Origin: Clostridium simiarum
Lineage (GTDB): Bacteria; Bacillota; Clostridia; Clostridiales; Clostridiaceae
Length of the DNA: 64,000 bases
Direction of reading: 5' to 3'
NCBI RefSeq assembly: GCF_018919175.1
Contig: NZ_JAHLQL010000001.1
Location: forward strand, 620,001 to 684,000
Part shown: positions 46,286 through 56,779 of the stretch, piece after piece
Layout of the letters: every line of letters begins with the position of its first letter
How positions within the stretch are numbered: position 1 is the stretch's first letter
Program-made: the position numbers and the translations under genes
Notes under the pieces: generated by a model
What the model was told of the DNA's origin: nothing
Databases searched by the model: none
What the model saw: only the letters and a program-made list of their open reading frames with translations

Positions 46286-46804
46286 TTACATTAACATAAA
46301 TACTGCTAAAGTTTTCCCATCAATTATTTCGCCAGACTTTATCATCTCTTTTACCTTATTTAAAGATATTTTTTTTACATTTATAAATTCATCTTCATCG
46401 CCACCTATTTTTCCTTTATGTAAATCTTCTGCTTTATAAAAATAAATATATTCATCAGTAAAGCCTGGTGTAGTAGCTATTTTTCCTAGGTATGTAAAAT
46501 CCTTTGCTATATATCCTGTTTCTTCTTCTAGTTCCCTTCTCCCACATTTTTCTATGTCTTCACCTTTTTCAAGTTTACCTGCTGGTATTTCAAGTAATAT
46601 TCTATCAAGAGGTTTTCTAAATTGTTCCACCATAATTATGGTATCCTCATCAATAAAAGCTAATATAGCTACAGCTCCTGGATGCCTTACAATCTCTCTA
46701 GTAGATTCCTTTCCATCAGGCAACTTAACCTTTTGTTTAACTAAATTAATAAATTTACCTTGGTATATTTTTTCTTCATTTAATGTTTCTTCAAATAACT
46801 TCAC
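46286..46804 (-). CDS. NUDIX hydrolase, ADP-ribose pyrophosphatase type
   Basis: 172 aa enzyme that cleaves ADP-ribose or similar nucleoside diphosphate compounds. The Nudix box reads GKLEKGEDIEKC...RELEEETGY and is complete. The upstream strand EQFRKPLDRILLEIPAG and the later LGKIATTPGFTDE are typical of the NudF group. AAAGGA lies nine bases before GTG 46804; ATG 46813 would be too close to it, so GTG is preferred, with uncertainty. Confidence 0.9.
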   Translation of the reverse strand: MKLFEETLNEEKIYQGKFINLVKQKVKLPDGKESTREIVRHPGAVAILAFIDEDTIIMVEQFRKPLDRILLEIPAGKLEKGEDIEKCGRRELEEETGYIAKDFTYLGKIATTPGFTDEYIYFYKAEDLHKGKIGGDEDEFINVKKISLNKVKEMIKSGEIIDGKTLAVFMLM

Positions 46805-46830
46805 ATTTACCATTCCTTTCAATAAATAAA

Positions 46831-46876
46831 TAAAATAAAAACCTACATTGTATGAACAACGAAGGTTTTATTTTAT
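46831..46876 (-). terminator. Terminator after spo0A
   Basis: Arms of about 19 bases (AAAATAAAACCTTCGTTGT on the minus strand) pair with small bulges around TCAT, followed by TTTATTTT. It ends the spo0A transcript before the nudix gene. Confidence 0.8.
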
Positions 46877-47076
46877 AAATTTTTTGTTTATATTAATCCA
46901 CCTTATTTTATCGCCATACATAAACACACCTGCATTGAATTTTAGATGAAATTTAATCATTTGTTTGAAAATTATTTTTATAAATTAATACATAATTTTT
47001 ATACATTCTAGTAAAACCCAGTTGTTTTTTATGCTGTTTATTGTTTTTTAATCCTTAAATCCTTAATATTACTATG

Positions 47077-47889
47077 TTAACCAACTTTATTTTTAAGTCT
47101 TAACTTATCAGCAACCATAGCAATGAATTCCGAATTGGTAGGTTTCCCCTTTTCATTGTGTACTGTATATCCAAATAGCTTATTTATGGCATCTATTTGC
47201 CCTCTTCCCCAAGCTACTTCAATAGCATGTCTTATTGCTCTTTCTACTCTACTTGCAGTAGTATTATATTTTTTTGCAATAGAAGGGTATAGCTCTTTAG
47301 TTACTGCTGATAATAGCTCCATGTCGTTTACTACCATGCTTATTGCTTCCCTAAGATACATATATCCCTTTATGTGAGCCGGCACACCTATTTCATGAAT
47401 TATATTAGTTATTTCAGTTTCTAAATCCACAGGTTCCTTTTTTACAGGTTTGAGCTCTACAGTTTCGGACATGGTAACAACAGTTTTTTTAGTATCTGTA
47501 GCTAATGTATTATTAAACATCTGTCTTATCCTCTTTGTAAAAACATCCATATCAAAAGGTTTTACTACATAATAATCCGCCCCTAAGGTTATTGCTCTTT
47601 GTGTTATTTTGTCTTGACCTACTGCTGATAAAACTATAACTCTTGGCATTGGCTCTAAATCCATGGTATTTAGTCTTTCTAATACTCCTAACCCATCTAA
47701 CTGTGGCATTATAATATCTAAAACTACTAAATCTGGCTTTTTTTCTTCAATGAGTTTTAATGCTTCCAATCCATCCTTAGCAATGCCTGTTACAATAATA
47801 TCTCTTTGATTGAGTAAATAATCATTTAAAATATTGCAAAATTCCTTATTATCATCTGCAATTAAAACTGAAATTTTTGATTGATCCAT
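47077..47889 (-). CDS. spo0A: Sporulation master regulator Spo0A
   Basis: 270 aa response regulator that commits the cell to sporulation and solvent/late-stage metabolism. The receiver domain has VLIADDN, phosphorylated Asp in VVLDIIMPQ and Lys in VVKPFDMD. The DNA-binding domain (about 150-270) includes [18 protein letters not shown] and [18 protein letters not shown], the recognition-helix region that contacts 0A boxes. ATG 47889 follows AAAGGGGAG. A perfect 0A box lies 50 bases upstream, so autoregulation is likely. Confidence 0.97.
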   Translation of the reverse strand: MDQSKISVLIADDNKEFCNILNDYLLNQRDIIVTGIAKDGLEALKLIEEKKPDLVVLDIIMPQLDGLGVLERLNTMDLEPMPRVIVLSAVGQDKITQRAITLGADYYVVKPFDMDVFTKRIRQMFNNTLATDTKKTVVTMSETVELKPVKKEPVDLETEITNIIHEIGVPAHIKGYMYLREAISMVVNDMELLSAVTKELYPSIAKKYNTTASRVERAIRHAIEVAWGRGQIDAINKLFGYTVHNEKGKPTNSEFIAMVADKLRLKNKVG

Positions 47890-47939
47890 CTCATTTCTCC
47901 CCTTTAAATATTTTATTCCAAATCTTAACAATTAATTAA

Positions 47940-47947
47940 TTCGACAA
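47940..47947 (-). promoter_or_regulatory. Spo0A box upstream of spo0A
   Basis: TTGTCGAA on the minus strand, a full match to the Spo0A binding site (TTGTCGAA), located between spoIVB's terminator and spo0A. It fits feedback control of spo0A by its own product. Confidence 0.75.
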
Positions 47948-47997
47948 AACTATTTTTTTTCCTTCTAAAAAAGGATAAATTCATATTATTTAAATAT

Positions 47998-48033
47998 AAA
48001 ATAGTAAAAAGCTATAAAACTTTTTACTATTTT
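47998..48033. terminator. Terminator after spoIVB
   Basis: AAAATAGTAAAAAG and CTTTTTACTATTTT pair perfectly around an eight-base loop, with T-rich minus-strand tail. Confidence 0.8.
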
Positions 48034-48110
48034 CCAATTTATCCAATTTATTTGGTTATACCTTAGAATGCTGTTGATTTCAGATAGTTTATAAAATAAA
48101 GTCTGTTATC

Positions 48111-49322
48111 TTAATCAATTATACCAGAATCCTTTATCATCCATTCTATATATATACCGTATCCAGTATCTGGTTTATTTATTAAAACATGAGTTACAGC
48201 TCCTATTATTTTATTATTTTGAATTATAGGACTTCCGCTCATTCCTTGAACTATGCCGCCAGTTTTTTCTAAAAGTTCTTTATCTGTAACTTTTATAACC
48301 ATACTTTTAGGTCCCGGAACATCTTGTGGCAACAATTTTTCTATTTCAATGGCATATCTCTTAGGTCCATGGTCATCAAGTGTTGTTATTATTTCAGCAG
48401 GACCTTCTTTTATCTCATTTCTTAGAGCTATTTTTAAAGGTTGATTAAGCTTTAAATTATTTATATTTTGTGAAGCATCACCAAAAATACCGCATTCCGT
48501 ATTATTATTTATCATGCCTAATGGAGCATCTTCCTCTGTAAATATTCCTTTTAATTCTCCTGGATTACCTTTTACGCCTTTCTTTATATTTATAACAGAA
48601 GCTTTAGTTACCTCACCTTTTTTTATAGACATTACTTTTCCCGTATCTACATCTGTTATAGGGTGTCCTAAGGCACCGAATTTTTTTGATTTGCTATGAT
48701 AAAAAGTTAGTGTTCCAACTCCTGAAGTTGAATCTCTTACCCATAATCCAATCTTATATTTACCCTCTTTATTTTTTATTGGCAAAATATTTTTTTCAAA
48801 AATCTCCTCTTTTCTTTTTATGGTTAATGAAATATTTTTTCCTTCAGATTTATTTATTAGTTTCGCCATTTCTTCTGCACTATTGATTTCCACTCCGTCT
48901 ACTTTTATTATACTATCTCCAACTTCAATACCCGCTTCTGCGGCAATGCTAGAAGATTTTTCTTTATCCTTTTCAATATCAGAATAAGCAACTACCAATA
49001 CTCCTTGTGTACTTAATTTTATACCTATACTGTCACCACCTGGACATAACTCCACATCAGGCACAGATTTAACCATAGCTGATTTTACTGGTAATATCCC
49101 CAGTATTTTTATGTCTATTTTCTCTTTAGAAGAGGCCTGCGAGGATTGTAAGAACTTATTATTTATAAGGTTGTTTTTTAATACATGGTTTATACTTATT
49201 CTTTCATTTTCCTTTACAAATATCGTACTTGGTATTCTATTTATATCAAAACATATAATTGAAAAAAGAATAAATATAGGAGTCAAAATAAAGCACAACT
49301 TGTATAATACTTTTTTCTTCAT
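48111..49322 (-). CDS. spoIVB: SpoIVB signalling serine protease
   Basis: 403 aa protein made in the forespore and secreted across the inner forespore membrane, where it triggers SigmaK activation. An N-terminal membrane anchor (about 5-25) is followed by a PDZ domain (about 105-180) and an S55 peptidase domain with the catalytic Ser in VQGMSGSPII and an earlier His in ALGHPITD. It lies directly upstream of spo0A, the standard recN-spoIVB-spo0A order of clostridia and bacilli. Confidence 0.95.
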   Translation of the reverse strand: MKKKVLYKLCFILTPIFILFSIICFDINRIPSTIFVKENERISINHVLKNNLINNKFLQSSQASSKEKIDIKILGILPVKSAMVKSVPDVELCPGGDSIGIKLSTQGVLVVAYSDIEKDKEKSSSIAAEAGIEVGDSIIKVDGVEINSAEEMAKLINKSEGKNISLTIKRKEEIFEKNILPIKNKEGKYKIGLWVRDSTSGVGTLTFYHSKSKKFGALGHPITDVDTGKVMSIKKGEVTKASVINIKKGVKGNPGELKGIFTEEDAPLGMINNNTECGIFGDASQNINNLKLNQPLKIALRNEIKEGPAEIITTLDDHGPKRYAIEIEKLLPQDVPGPKSMVIKVTDKELLEKTGGIVQGMSGSPIIQNNKIIGAVTHVLINKPDTGYGIYIEWMIKDSGIID

Positions 49323-49450
49323 GCCTTTTCCTCCTTTTTATTTTGTTATCTTTAAATTTCCCTTTTTAATATGCTAATATGCTGTAATAATAATGTTATA
49401 ATAGTAAATGCTCATTATAAAATTCTATTTATTGATACTTTTATATAAAA

Positions 49451-49487
49451 AAATAAAGCCATAAGTTTTAACCTTATGGCTTTATTT
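49451..49487. terminator. Strong terminator after recN
   Basis: A 15-bp perfect stem, AAATAAAGCCATAAG and its complement, with a seven-base loop, flanked by A and T runs. Confidence 0.85.
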
Positions 49488-49519
49488 TGTGAATATATGA
49501 ATTAAGTATGTATTAAATT

Positions 49520-51211
49520 TTATGATAAAGTGTCTTTTAATTTTTCTGCTAATTTAATAATTTCTCTGGCATTTTCTACCGTTACTTCTGTTACTTCTAA
49601 TCCACCTATCATTTTAGCAATTTCTATTTCTTTTTCTTCAAATTTTAAATTATTAACCTTTGTATAAGTTTTATTATTATCTACTGTTTTATATACTAAA
49701 AAATGATTATCTGACATACTTGCAATTTGTGGAAGATGTGTTACACAAAATACCTGATGAGCTTTTGAGATTAGATACATTTTTTCAGCTACTCTTTGGG
49801 CTATCCTTCCGCTTATACCAGTATCTATTTCATCAAATATAACTGTAGGAATTTTATCATTATCTACAAACACTGTCTTTAATGCCAACATAATTCTTGA
49901 AAGTTCTCCTCCTGAAACCACTTTTTCTAAAGGCTTTAATGGTTCTCCTGGATTAGTAGAAATCAAAAATTGAACCTTGTCCTTTCCAAAACTATTAAAA
50001 GTTGAAAGGTATTCTATTTGAATATCAAAAACACTTTTTTCTAAACCTATATAACTTAATTCTATCTTTATTTTATTCTTTAACTTCCCAGCTGCTTCTT
50101 TTCTTAACTTATGAAGCTTTGATGCCTTTTTTTCTAATATATCAATTAATTGTTGCTTTTTTAAATCTAGCTCTTTCAATATTTCTTCACTATTTATTAT
50201 TTCATCATATTGATTTTTAATTCGATCTCTATATTGAAGTATTTCTTCAATAGTTTTTCCATATTTTTTTTTATAATCCGCTATTTTATATAATCTAGAA
50301 TTTATTTTTTCTAATTCACTATCATCATATATTATGTCTTCCTTCACTTGCCTTAGCTCTGATATAATATCTTCTACAGAAAAATAAATACTTTGAAGTT
50401 GTCCCGCTAAAATATTTAGTTTATCTGAATGTCTTTCCACACTTTTTAATTCTTTAAGAGCTGAATTTATTAAATCAAAAACAGATGTAAAATTCTCATC
50501 ACTATTATTTAATATGCCGTAGGAAATACTGACGCTATTATTAATTTTTTCAGAATTTGATAATATATTAAATCTTTCTTCAAGTTCTCTTTCCTCTTTT
50601 GCATCTAAATTAGCAGAGTCTATATCTTTAATTTGGTATTCTAGATAATCAATCAATTTATCTCTGTCTTCATTACCCTTTATATCTTCAATTTTTTTAA
50701 TTACTTCACTTAATTCTTTGTATACTTCGTCGTATTCTCTTTTTTTTAATATAAAATTTTCATCTGCAAAATCATCTAAATAAATTATATGGTTATTCCC
50801 ATCTAAAAGGGTTTGATTCTCATGCTGCCCATGTATATCAATAAGAGTATTGGATATATACTTTAATGAGGAAAGGATTACAGACTTTCCATTTACTTTT
50901 ACTATGCTTTTTCCATTTTGAAAACTCTCTCTACTTATAATTAGTATATCCTCATATTCTATTTCTAACTCATCTAATAACATCATGGTCTTAGGATTTT
51001 CTAATGTAAAAACTGCCTCTACATATGTTCTCTCTTCACCGTTTCTTATTAAATCTCTATTAAATTTACTACCTAATACATAGTTAATGGCATCAATTAT
51101 TATGGATTTACCCGCTCCTGTTTCTCCTGAAAGCACATTAAATCCACCATTAAAGGATATACTTAATTTTTCAATTAATGCAAAATTATATATATTTAAT
51201 TGAAGAAGCAT
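49520..51211 (-). CDS. recN: DNA repair protein RecN
   Basis: 563 aa SMC-like ATPase acting in double-strand-break repair. Walker A is in SGETGAGKSIIIDAI near the N-terminus, a long coiled coil covers about 160-375, the ABC signature is VVSGGELSRIMLALK, and Walker B is TVIFDEIDTGI. Length is normal for the family. Confidence 0.96.
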   Translation of the reverse strand: MLLQLNIYNFALIEKLSISFNGGFNVLSGETGAGKSIIIDAINYVLGSKFNRDLIRNGEERTYVEAVFTLENPKTMMLLDELEIEYEDILIISRESFQNGKSIVKVNGKSVILSSLKYISNTLIDIHGQHENQTLLDGNNHIIYLDDFADENFILKKREYDEVYKELSEVIKKIEDIKGNEDRDKLIDYLEYQIKDIDSANLDAKEERELEERFNILSNSEKINNSVSISYGILNNSDENFTSVFDLINSALKELKSVERHSDKLNILAGQLQSIYFSVEDIISELRQVKEDIIYDDSELEKINSRLYKIADYKKKYGKTIEEILQYRDRIKNQYDEIINSEEILKELDLKKQQLIDILEKKASKLHKLRKEAAGKLKNKIKIELSYIGLEKSVFDIQIEYLSTFNSFGKDKVQFLISTNPGEPLKPLEKVVSGGELSRIMLALKTVFVDNDKIPTVIFDEIDTGISGRIAQRVAEKMYLISKAHQVFCVTHLPQIASMSDNHFLVYKTVDNNKTYTKVNNLKFEEKEIEIAKMIGGLEVTEVTVENAREIIKLAEKLKDTLS

Positions 51212-51247
51212 TTTCTTACCACCTTAATTCTCTTGCAAAATCTATTT

Positions 51248-51700
51248 TTATTTTGTTATCATTTTTCTAACCTTATTTACAAGTTCTTCCGCCTTATCTA
51301 AGGTTCTTACTAAAATAAACATTGTATTATCTCCAGCTATAGTTCCTGCAATCTCTGTAAGTTGTAGGTTATCTATAGCTTCTGCTGCTGCTGAAGCTGA
51401 TCCTGAAAGGGTTTTTATTACCACCATTTTATCTATACTCTCTACTGATAAAACAGCATTAGCTAATACACTTGCAAGTTTATCTGCAATTTGATTTTGT
51501 TCTGGAGCAATAACAACATATTTATACTTACCTTGAGCTGATAGTACTTTTATGAGCTTTAGCATTTTAATATCCCTTGATACCGTAGCTTGAGTAACAT
51601 CAAATCCATTATTTTTAAGTTCTTCTGCCAGCTCTTCCTGTGTCTCTATATCCTTGGAAGAAATTATTTCCAATATTTTTGCATGACGTTTAGATTTCAC
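51248..51700 (-). CDS. argR: Arginine repressor ArgR
   Basis: 150 aa. The N-terminal winged-helix domain has [20 protein letters not shown] followed by [12 protein letters not shown], the usual recognition region. The C-terminal domain with [14 protein letters not shown] binds arginine and forms hexamers. It overlaps the nadK gene by one base. It likely controls arginine metabolism elsewhere. Confidence 0.95.
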   Translation of the reverse strand: MKSKRHAKILEIISSKDIETQEELAEELKNNGFDVTQATVSRDIKMLKLIKVLSAQGKYKYVVIAPEQNQIADKLASVLANAVLSVESIDKMVVIKTLSGSASAAAEAIDNLQLTEIAGTIAGDNTMFILVRTLDKAEELVNKVRKMITK

Positions 51701-52557
51701 TATCTATCACCTACAACCTCTTGAGTTCTCCACATTATTTTTTTTCTAAGTATATCAAAATAATCATAGCCATCTAATCTAATAATATAACATTTAAAAC
51801 AATCTTCTGTTATATTTATCTCTGCCCCCTCTTTAAGTTGCAAAGATTGCTGACCATCAGATGTTATATATATCTTCTCATTTCCTATTTTGATATTAAT
51901 TTTAATTTTATCTGAAGCTTTAAATATCATGGTTCTCATCCCTTGAGTATGAGGACATATTGGAGTTATACTTATTAAATCTAATGTGGGATAAATAATT
52001 GGTCCTCCTGCCGACAATGAATATGCAGTGGAACCCGTTGGGGTAGAAATTATAATTCCATCCCCTTTAAAAGAAGAATAGAATATATTATTTATTTCTA
52101 TGTCATATCTCACTATTCTAGAAAGAGTTGATTTAGATATTACAATATCATTTAACGCTCTTAATTCTTCCCTGTTATTTTGCTTAACAACGCAATTTAG
52201 CATCATTCTTTCCTCTACAGAGTAGTTATCTTTTGAAATAGCATCTAAAGCCATTTCAAAATCTAATATCTCTACAGCAGTTAAAAAACCTAAAGTTCCA
52301 ATATTAACCCCTAATATTGGAATTTTAAATTTCGAAACCTCTCTGGCACTATTTAACATAGTGCCATCTCCTCCTAAAGATACAAGCATATCTATTCCTG
52401 GATTTTTATCACCATTTAATCCTCTACAATCATAATATATCTTTATTTCTATATTTCCTAATTTTTTTCTTATAAGCTCTATAATATTTTCAAGTATTTT
52501 ACCCTTTTCATCTTTGGAAGTATTTATATTTATACCAATACTCTTCATTTTGCTCAA
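51700..52557 (-). CDS. nadK: NAD kinase
   Basis: 285 aa enzyme making NADP from NAD. It has the [13 protein letters not shown] motif (about residues 63-75), [15 protein letters not shown], and [23 protein letters not shown], the sugar- and adenine-binding loops of this family. Start TTG 52557 is supported by AAAGGAG eight bases upstream. It is preceded by an unusual structured RNA region and overlaps argR, so it belongs to the tlyA-to-recN operon. Confidence 0.93.
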   Translation of the reverse strand: MSKMKSIGININTSKDEKGKILENIIELIRKKLGNIEIKIYYDCRGLNGDKNPGIDMLVSLGGDGTMLNSAREVSKFKIPILGVNIGTLGFLTAVEILDFEMALDAISKDNYSVEERMMLNCVVKQNNREELRALNDIVISKSTLSRIVRYDIEINNIFYSSFKGDGIIISTPTGSTAYSLSAGGPIIYPTLDLISITPICPHTQGMRTMIFKASDKIKINIKIGNEKIYITSDGQQSLQLKEGAEINITEDCFKCYIIRLDGYDYFDILRKKIMWRTQEVVGDR

Positions 52558-52562
52558 ATCTA

Positions 52563-52802
52563 CAGCTCCTTTATCAAGTGATTCTTAGACTCAGGTGGAA
52601 TTTTCTTATGATGAATGTCGCTGTCTACCTAATCCTTAGAAACACTTATCCCCCGGCGTTACAGCCCTTATATCCTGCTTAAAGTAACGCAACTATACAA
52701 AACCATAGATTTAGCTATAGTTCTATGGATAGAATGCTACTTTAGTGTAAATTACCTTCATACAGTGTATGATATCTTTAGGGCTTATGGCTACGGGATA
52801 AG
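52563..52802 (-). ncRNA. Structured RNA between tlyA and nadK, unrecognised
   Basis: Minus-strand RNA starting right after the tlyA stop and ending at the nadK ribosome binding site. Visible helices: outer GGGGATAAG/CTTATCCC (52645-52653 with 52795-52802); AGGGCT/AGCCCT (52663-52668 with 52780-52785); a 7-bp hairpin CCATAGA/TCTATGG (52703-52709, 52722-52728); CATAC/GTATG (52759-52771); and a 3' stem-loop (52576-52647 region). GCGTTAC (52656-52662) pairs fully with GTAACGC (52684-52690) across the AGGGCT helix, which would be a pseudoknot. It may be a riboswitch or leader for nadK. I do not recognise a known family. Confidence 0.6.
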
Positions 52803-53609
52803 TTATAGACTGTTATGTGATTTATTAACTACTATATCCACCTTATCTTTACTAAAATCTGTTTCTCTTTGATCTTTGCAAAAATAAATTAAATATTCTA
52901 TATTTCCTTCAGGACCTTTTATGGGAGAATAATCTAAATCTATTATAGTTAAATTATTATCAATTAAAAAATTCATTATATTCGTAATAACTTCTTTGTG
53001 TGTTGAGGCTTCTCTTACTACACCTTTTTTTCCTACTTTTTCTCTTCCCGCTTCAAATTGTGGTTTGATCAAAGCTACAACTTCGCCTCGCTCTTGCAGA
53101 AGTTCTATTACTGCAGGTATAACCTTTTTAAGTGATATAAATGAAACATCAATACTTGCAAAATCGCAAGCTTCACCTATGTCATCAGGCTTTACATACC
53201 TTACATTGGTCCTTTCCATGCACACTACCTTAGGATCCACTCTAAGCTTCCATGCAAACTGTCCATATCCAACATCTATGGCATATACCTTTGAAGCACC
53301 ATTTTGAAGCATACAATCTGTAAATCCTCCTGTTGAAGCTCCAATATCTAAACAAACCTTATTACTAAGTGTAAGATCAAAATTACCTATAGCTTTTTCA
53401 AGCTTTAAACCGCCCCTACTTACATAAGGAAGAGTTTCCCCTCTAAATTCTATGTTAGAGTCAACCTTAATCTTTTCTCCACACTTATCTACTCTCATTC
53501 CATCTACAAAAATTTCTCCAGCCATAATACTAGCTCTAGCTTTTTCTCTAGATGTAAATATACCTTTATCTACTAATAAAATATCTATTCTCTCTTTTAC
53601 AACCGACAT
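52803..53609 (-). CDS. tlyA: TlyA rRNA methyltransferase
   Basis: 268 aa. N-terminal S4 RNA-binding domain (DILLVDKGIFTSREKARASI), then an FtsJ-type methyltransferase with motif I CLDIGASTGGFTDCML and DVGYGQFAWKLR. TlyA methylates 2'-O positions of ribosomal RNA in mycobacteria; the clostridial substrate is presumably similar. It lies 30 bases after dxs and before the structured RNA. Confidence 0.93.
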   Translation of the reverse strand: MSVVKERIDILLVDKGIFTSREKARASIMAGEIFVDGMRVDKCGEKIKVDSNIEFRGETLPYVSRGGLKLEKAIGNFDLTLSNKVCLDIGASTGGFTDCMLQNGASKVYAIDVGYGQFAWKLRVDPKVVCMERTNVRYVKPDDIGEACDFASIDVSFISLKKVIPAVIELLQERGEVVALIKPQFEAGREKVGKKGVVREASTHKEVITNIMNFLIDNNLTIIDLDYSPIKGPEGNIEYLIYFCKDQRETDFSKDKVDIVVNKSHNSL

Positions 53610-53639
53610 AACTGCTCCTTTAAGTAGTTTTATTTATTA

Positions 53640-55505
53640 TTATAGCATTTCTAACACAGATTTAACTATACCCTCTGGATGTAAATTATAATTTTTATAT
53701 AAAGAAACCATATCTCCTTGGTTTATAAATTCATCTTTAAACCCTAAATTATTAAATTTTATATTACTATTTAGTGTATTTATATAACTCAATATTTGAG
53801 TTCCCAAACCTCCAGTAGTTACATTATCTTCTAATGTAAGGATTAATTTATTTTCTTCTACTAAGTCTTTTATCATTTTTTTATCTATAGGCTTAATAAA
53901 GCAAGCATTTATTAGGGAGACTTTTACACCCTTATCTTCTAGTATTAATGCTGCCTTTTCTGCTATTTGAACCATTTTTCCTGTGGCGATAATAGCCACA
54001 TCCTTACCTTTTCTTAATATCTCCCATTTTCCTTTTTGTATTTTCTCTAATGTTAGTGGAGAAAATACTATATCTTTTAAATCTCCACCTCTTGGATATC
54101 TTATAGCAATAGGAAAATCTTGATTGGTTGACCACCTAAGCATACTTTTTAATTCTCCCATACATTTAGGTGCTAATATAGTTATATTAGGTATACAAGA
54201 AAGATAGGATATATCAAAAACCCCTTGATGGGTTTCGCCATCTTCCCCAACTATTCCAGCTCTATCAATAGCAAAAATAACCGGAAGTTTTTGAATACAC
54301 ACATCATGCAATACTTGATCAAAAGCTCTCTGTAAAAATGTAGAATAAACTGCAAACACAGGTTTTAATCCAGCAGCAGCCATTCCAGCTGCAAGAGTTA
54401 CAGCATGCTGTTCTGCTATTCCTACATCGAAAAATCTTTCTGGATATAACTCTGCAAACTTTTTAAGTCCTGTTCCATCAGGCATAGCTGCTGTTATAGC
54501 TACAACATTCTCATCTTCTTTTGCTATGTCTACTAGTTCTTCTCCAAAATTTTTAGAATAACTATCTCCACTAATAAAAGAAAGTTCACCGCTATTACAA
54601 TTAAATGGACCTATGCCATGAAACTTATTGGGATTCTTTTCAGCAAAATCATATCCCTTTCCTTTTTGCGTAATAGCATGAATCAAAACTGGCCCTTGTA
54701 TTTCTTTTGCAAGGTCCATAACTTTACTCATTTCCCTTATATTATGCCCATCTATTGGTCCTAAATATTTTATTCCTATATCTTCAAAAAACATTTCAGG
54801 AACAACAATTTGTTTTATACTGTCTTTTATCTTGTTAATAGAATAAACTATGCCTTTTCCTACAGAGGTTCTTTCCATAGTGGAATTAAATTCCTGTTTT
54901 AATTTGTTATAACTTGGATCTACCCTTAATTTACTTAAATATGTAGATAATCCTCCCACATTTTTGTCTATAGACATCTGATTGTCATTTAATACAATTA
55001 TTAGGTTAGTTTTTCTGTACCCTACGTCATTTAGTGCTTCTAGAGCCATTCCCCCAGTCAAAGCCCCATCACCTATTACTGCTATTACATTATGTTTTTT
55101 CCTTTTTAGATCTCTTGCTCGGGCCATACCTAAAGCAGCCGATATAGAAGTACTACTATGTCCTGTCTCAAAAAAATCATATATACTTTCATTTCTTTTA
55201 GGGAATCCACTTATGCCGCAAGTTTGTCTTAAAGTATCAAACTGTTCTTTTCTTCCTGTTAATACTTTATATACATAAGATTGATGTCCAACATCCCATA
55301 TTACCTTATCTCTATCCATATCAAACACATTAAATAAGCTTAATGTAAGCTCAACCACACCTAAGTTTGAAGCTAGGTGACCTCCTGTTTTAGAAACCTT
55401 TTCAATTAAAAAGTTTCTAATATCTGTTGCTAAACAATCTAGTTCCTCTAGAGTCATTTTCTTTATATCTCTATGATTATTATATCTATCTAGCATATTA
55501 AACAT
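53640..55505 (-). CDS. dxs: 1-deoxy-D-xylulose-5-phosphate synthase
   Basis: 621 aa enzyme, first step of the MEP isoprenoid pathway. Thiamine-binding motif [18 protein letters not shown], His in [10 protein letters not shown], and the transketolase C-domain ([35 protein letters not shown]) are clear. Length is standard. It is followed by ispA upstream in the same operon, giving prenyl donor supply. Confidence 0.97.
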   Translation of the reverse strand: MFNMLDRYNNHRDIKKMTLEELDCLATDIRNFLIEKVSKTGGHLASNLGVVELTLSLFNVFDMDRDKVIWDVGHQSYVYKVLTGRKEQFDTLRQTCGISGFPKRNESIYDFFETGHSSTSISAALGMARARDLKRKKHNVIAVIGDGALTGGMALEALNDVGYRKTNLIIVLNDNQMSIDKNVGGLSTYLSKLRVDPSYNKLKQEFNSTMERTSVGKGIVYSINKIKDSIKQIVVPEMFFEDIGIKYLGPIDGHNIREMSKVMDLAKEIQGPVLIHAITQKGKGYDFAEKNPNKFHGIGPFNCNSGELSFISGDSYSKNFGEELVDIAKEDENVVAITAAMPDGTGLKKFAELYPERFFDVGIAEQHAVTLAAGMAAAGLKPVFAVYSTFLQRAFDQVLHDVCIQKLPVIFAIDRAGIVGEDGETHQGVFDISYLSCIPNITILAPKCMGELKSMLRWSTNQDFPIAIRYPRGGDLKDIVFSPLTLEKIQKGKWEILRKGKDVAIIATGKMVQIAEKAALILEDKGVKVSLINACFIKPIDKKMIKDLVEENKLILTLEDNVTTGGLGTQILSYINTLNSNIKFNNLGFKDEFINQGDMVSLYKNYNLHPEGIVKSVLEML

Positions 55506-55611
55506 ATTTTATCATATCCTTTTTCATTTTATATATGTCTGAAAGTGTTTTTAGATTTTTATTAAATTTTCAATTTATATATTTCAATAACTAATCAGAC
55601 ATAAAATCTTA

Positions 55612-56484
55612 CTAGAACTCCCTATTTAAAAGATCTATAGTAAGTTTTTCAAGGTCTTTTGTATCTAAATTTAAACTTTTTAAGTTTTCAATACATTTAT
55701 GGGTTATATCATTGCACATTTTTTTGCATTTTTCAAGTCCGTATGTAGTTACAAAAGTAGACTTTTCACTCTTCATGTCCTTATTTATTGATTTACCTAA
55801 AAGATTTTCATCTCCAACAACATCTAAAATATCATCTTTTATTTGAAAAGCTAATCCTAAACCACGGGCATATTCCTCTAATATATGTATTTGCTCTTTT
55901 GGAGCATTAGCTGCTATAGCTGCAGATAATATAGATGCTCTAATTAAAGCCCCTGTTTTCTTGTCATGCATGTAATTTAATTCTTCCTTAGATATACTTT
56001 TACCTTCTCCTAATATATCTACAACTTGACCTCCGATCATTCCTTCTGCACCAGAGCTTTGTGCAACAAAATAACTTGCTTCTAAAAAGCTTTTATCTTT
56101 AGTTAAACATAAAGAAAATAATATATTCATAGCTTCATTTAATAAGGCATCTCCTGCCAATATAGCTATAGCCTCTCCAAATACTTTATGATTAGTTGGC
56201 TTTCCTCTTCTTATATCATCATCATCCATACAGGGAAGATCATCATGTATCAAAGAATAGGTATGTATCATTTCTATAGCTGATGCTAAAGGTAATATTT
56301 CTTTATAATCATTGTTATATAACTTATATATAAGTATATTAAGAATAGGTCTTATCCTTTTACCACCATTATTGACACTGTAGTACATGGCCTCATATAT
56401 TTTATAATTATATTCTCTCTTATCTTTAAAATATAATTCTAACCATGATTCTATATCACTTTTAATATAATCATAATTTATCAT
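55612..56484 (-). CDS. ispA: Farnesyl/geranyl diphosphate synthase family
   Basis: 290 aa polyprenyl synthase with both aspartate-rich motifs: DDLPCMDDDDIRRGKPT (first) and KDDILDVVGD (second). The Lys/Arg patches (NGGKRIRP) are present. It overlaps nothing and lies two bases after xseB. The likely product is farnesyl diphosphate, given the short-chain type motif spacing, but chain length is not proven. Confidence 0.93.
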   Translation of the reverse strand: MINYDYIKSDIESWLELYFKDKREYNYKIYEAMYYSVNNGGKRIRPILNILIYKLYNNDYKEILPLASAIEMIHTYSLIHDDLPCMDDDDIRRGKPTNHKVFGEAIAILAGDALLNEAMNILFSLCLTKDKSFLEASYFVAQSSGAEGMIGGQVVDILGEGKSISKEELNYMHDKKTGALIRASILSAAIAANAPKEQIHILEEYARGLGLAFQIKDDILDVVGDENLLGKSINKDMKSEKSTFVTTYGLEKCKKMCNDITHKCIENLKSLNLDTKDLEKLTIDLLNREF

Positions 56485-56486
56485 AT

Positions 56487-56699
56487 TTATTGTTCAAACT
56501 CCTCTAATTTGTCATTTTTTAATATGCTTATTTTTCCTTCCATTTCATTGATCAAAGCATATAATTTATTGCAAAGCTTTATACCCTCTTCGTAATTTTT
56601 CATGGATTTTTCTAAGGTTAACTCTTCTCCTTCCATCTCTTCTACTATAATCTCTAATTTATTTAATAAATTTTCATAGCTTTCGCTTTTTTTAGGCAT
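56487..56699 (-). CDS. xseB: Exodeoxyribonuclease VII small subunit
   Basis: 70 aa; ATG 56699 follows AGGAG by seven bases. YENLLNKLEIIVEEMEGEELTLEKSM with a downstream helix is the standard small-subunit pattern. It lies between xseA and ispA. Confidence 0.93.
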   Translation of the reverse strand: MPKKSESYENLLNKLEIIVEEMEGEELTLEKSMKNYEEGIKLCNKLYALINEMEGKISILKNDKLEEFEQ

Positions 56700-56779
56700 A
56701 AACACACTCCTATTTAAAGTTATTAGACTATAATAATTATTAAATCATCCTTTAATAATTATTAATTATAGCCCATAGA

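Noticed and set aside
49323..49400. SigmaG promoter upstream of spoIVB
   Set aside because: CATATTA-like -10 words are present, but no matching -35 at the right spacing could be found.
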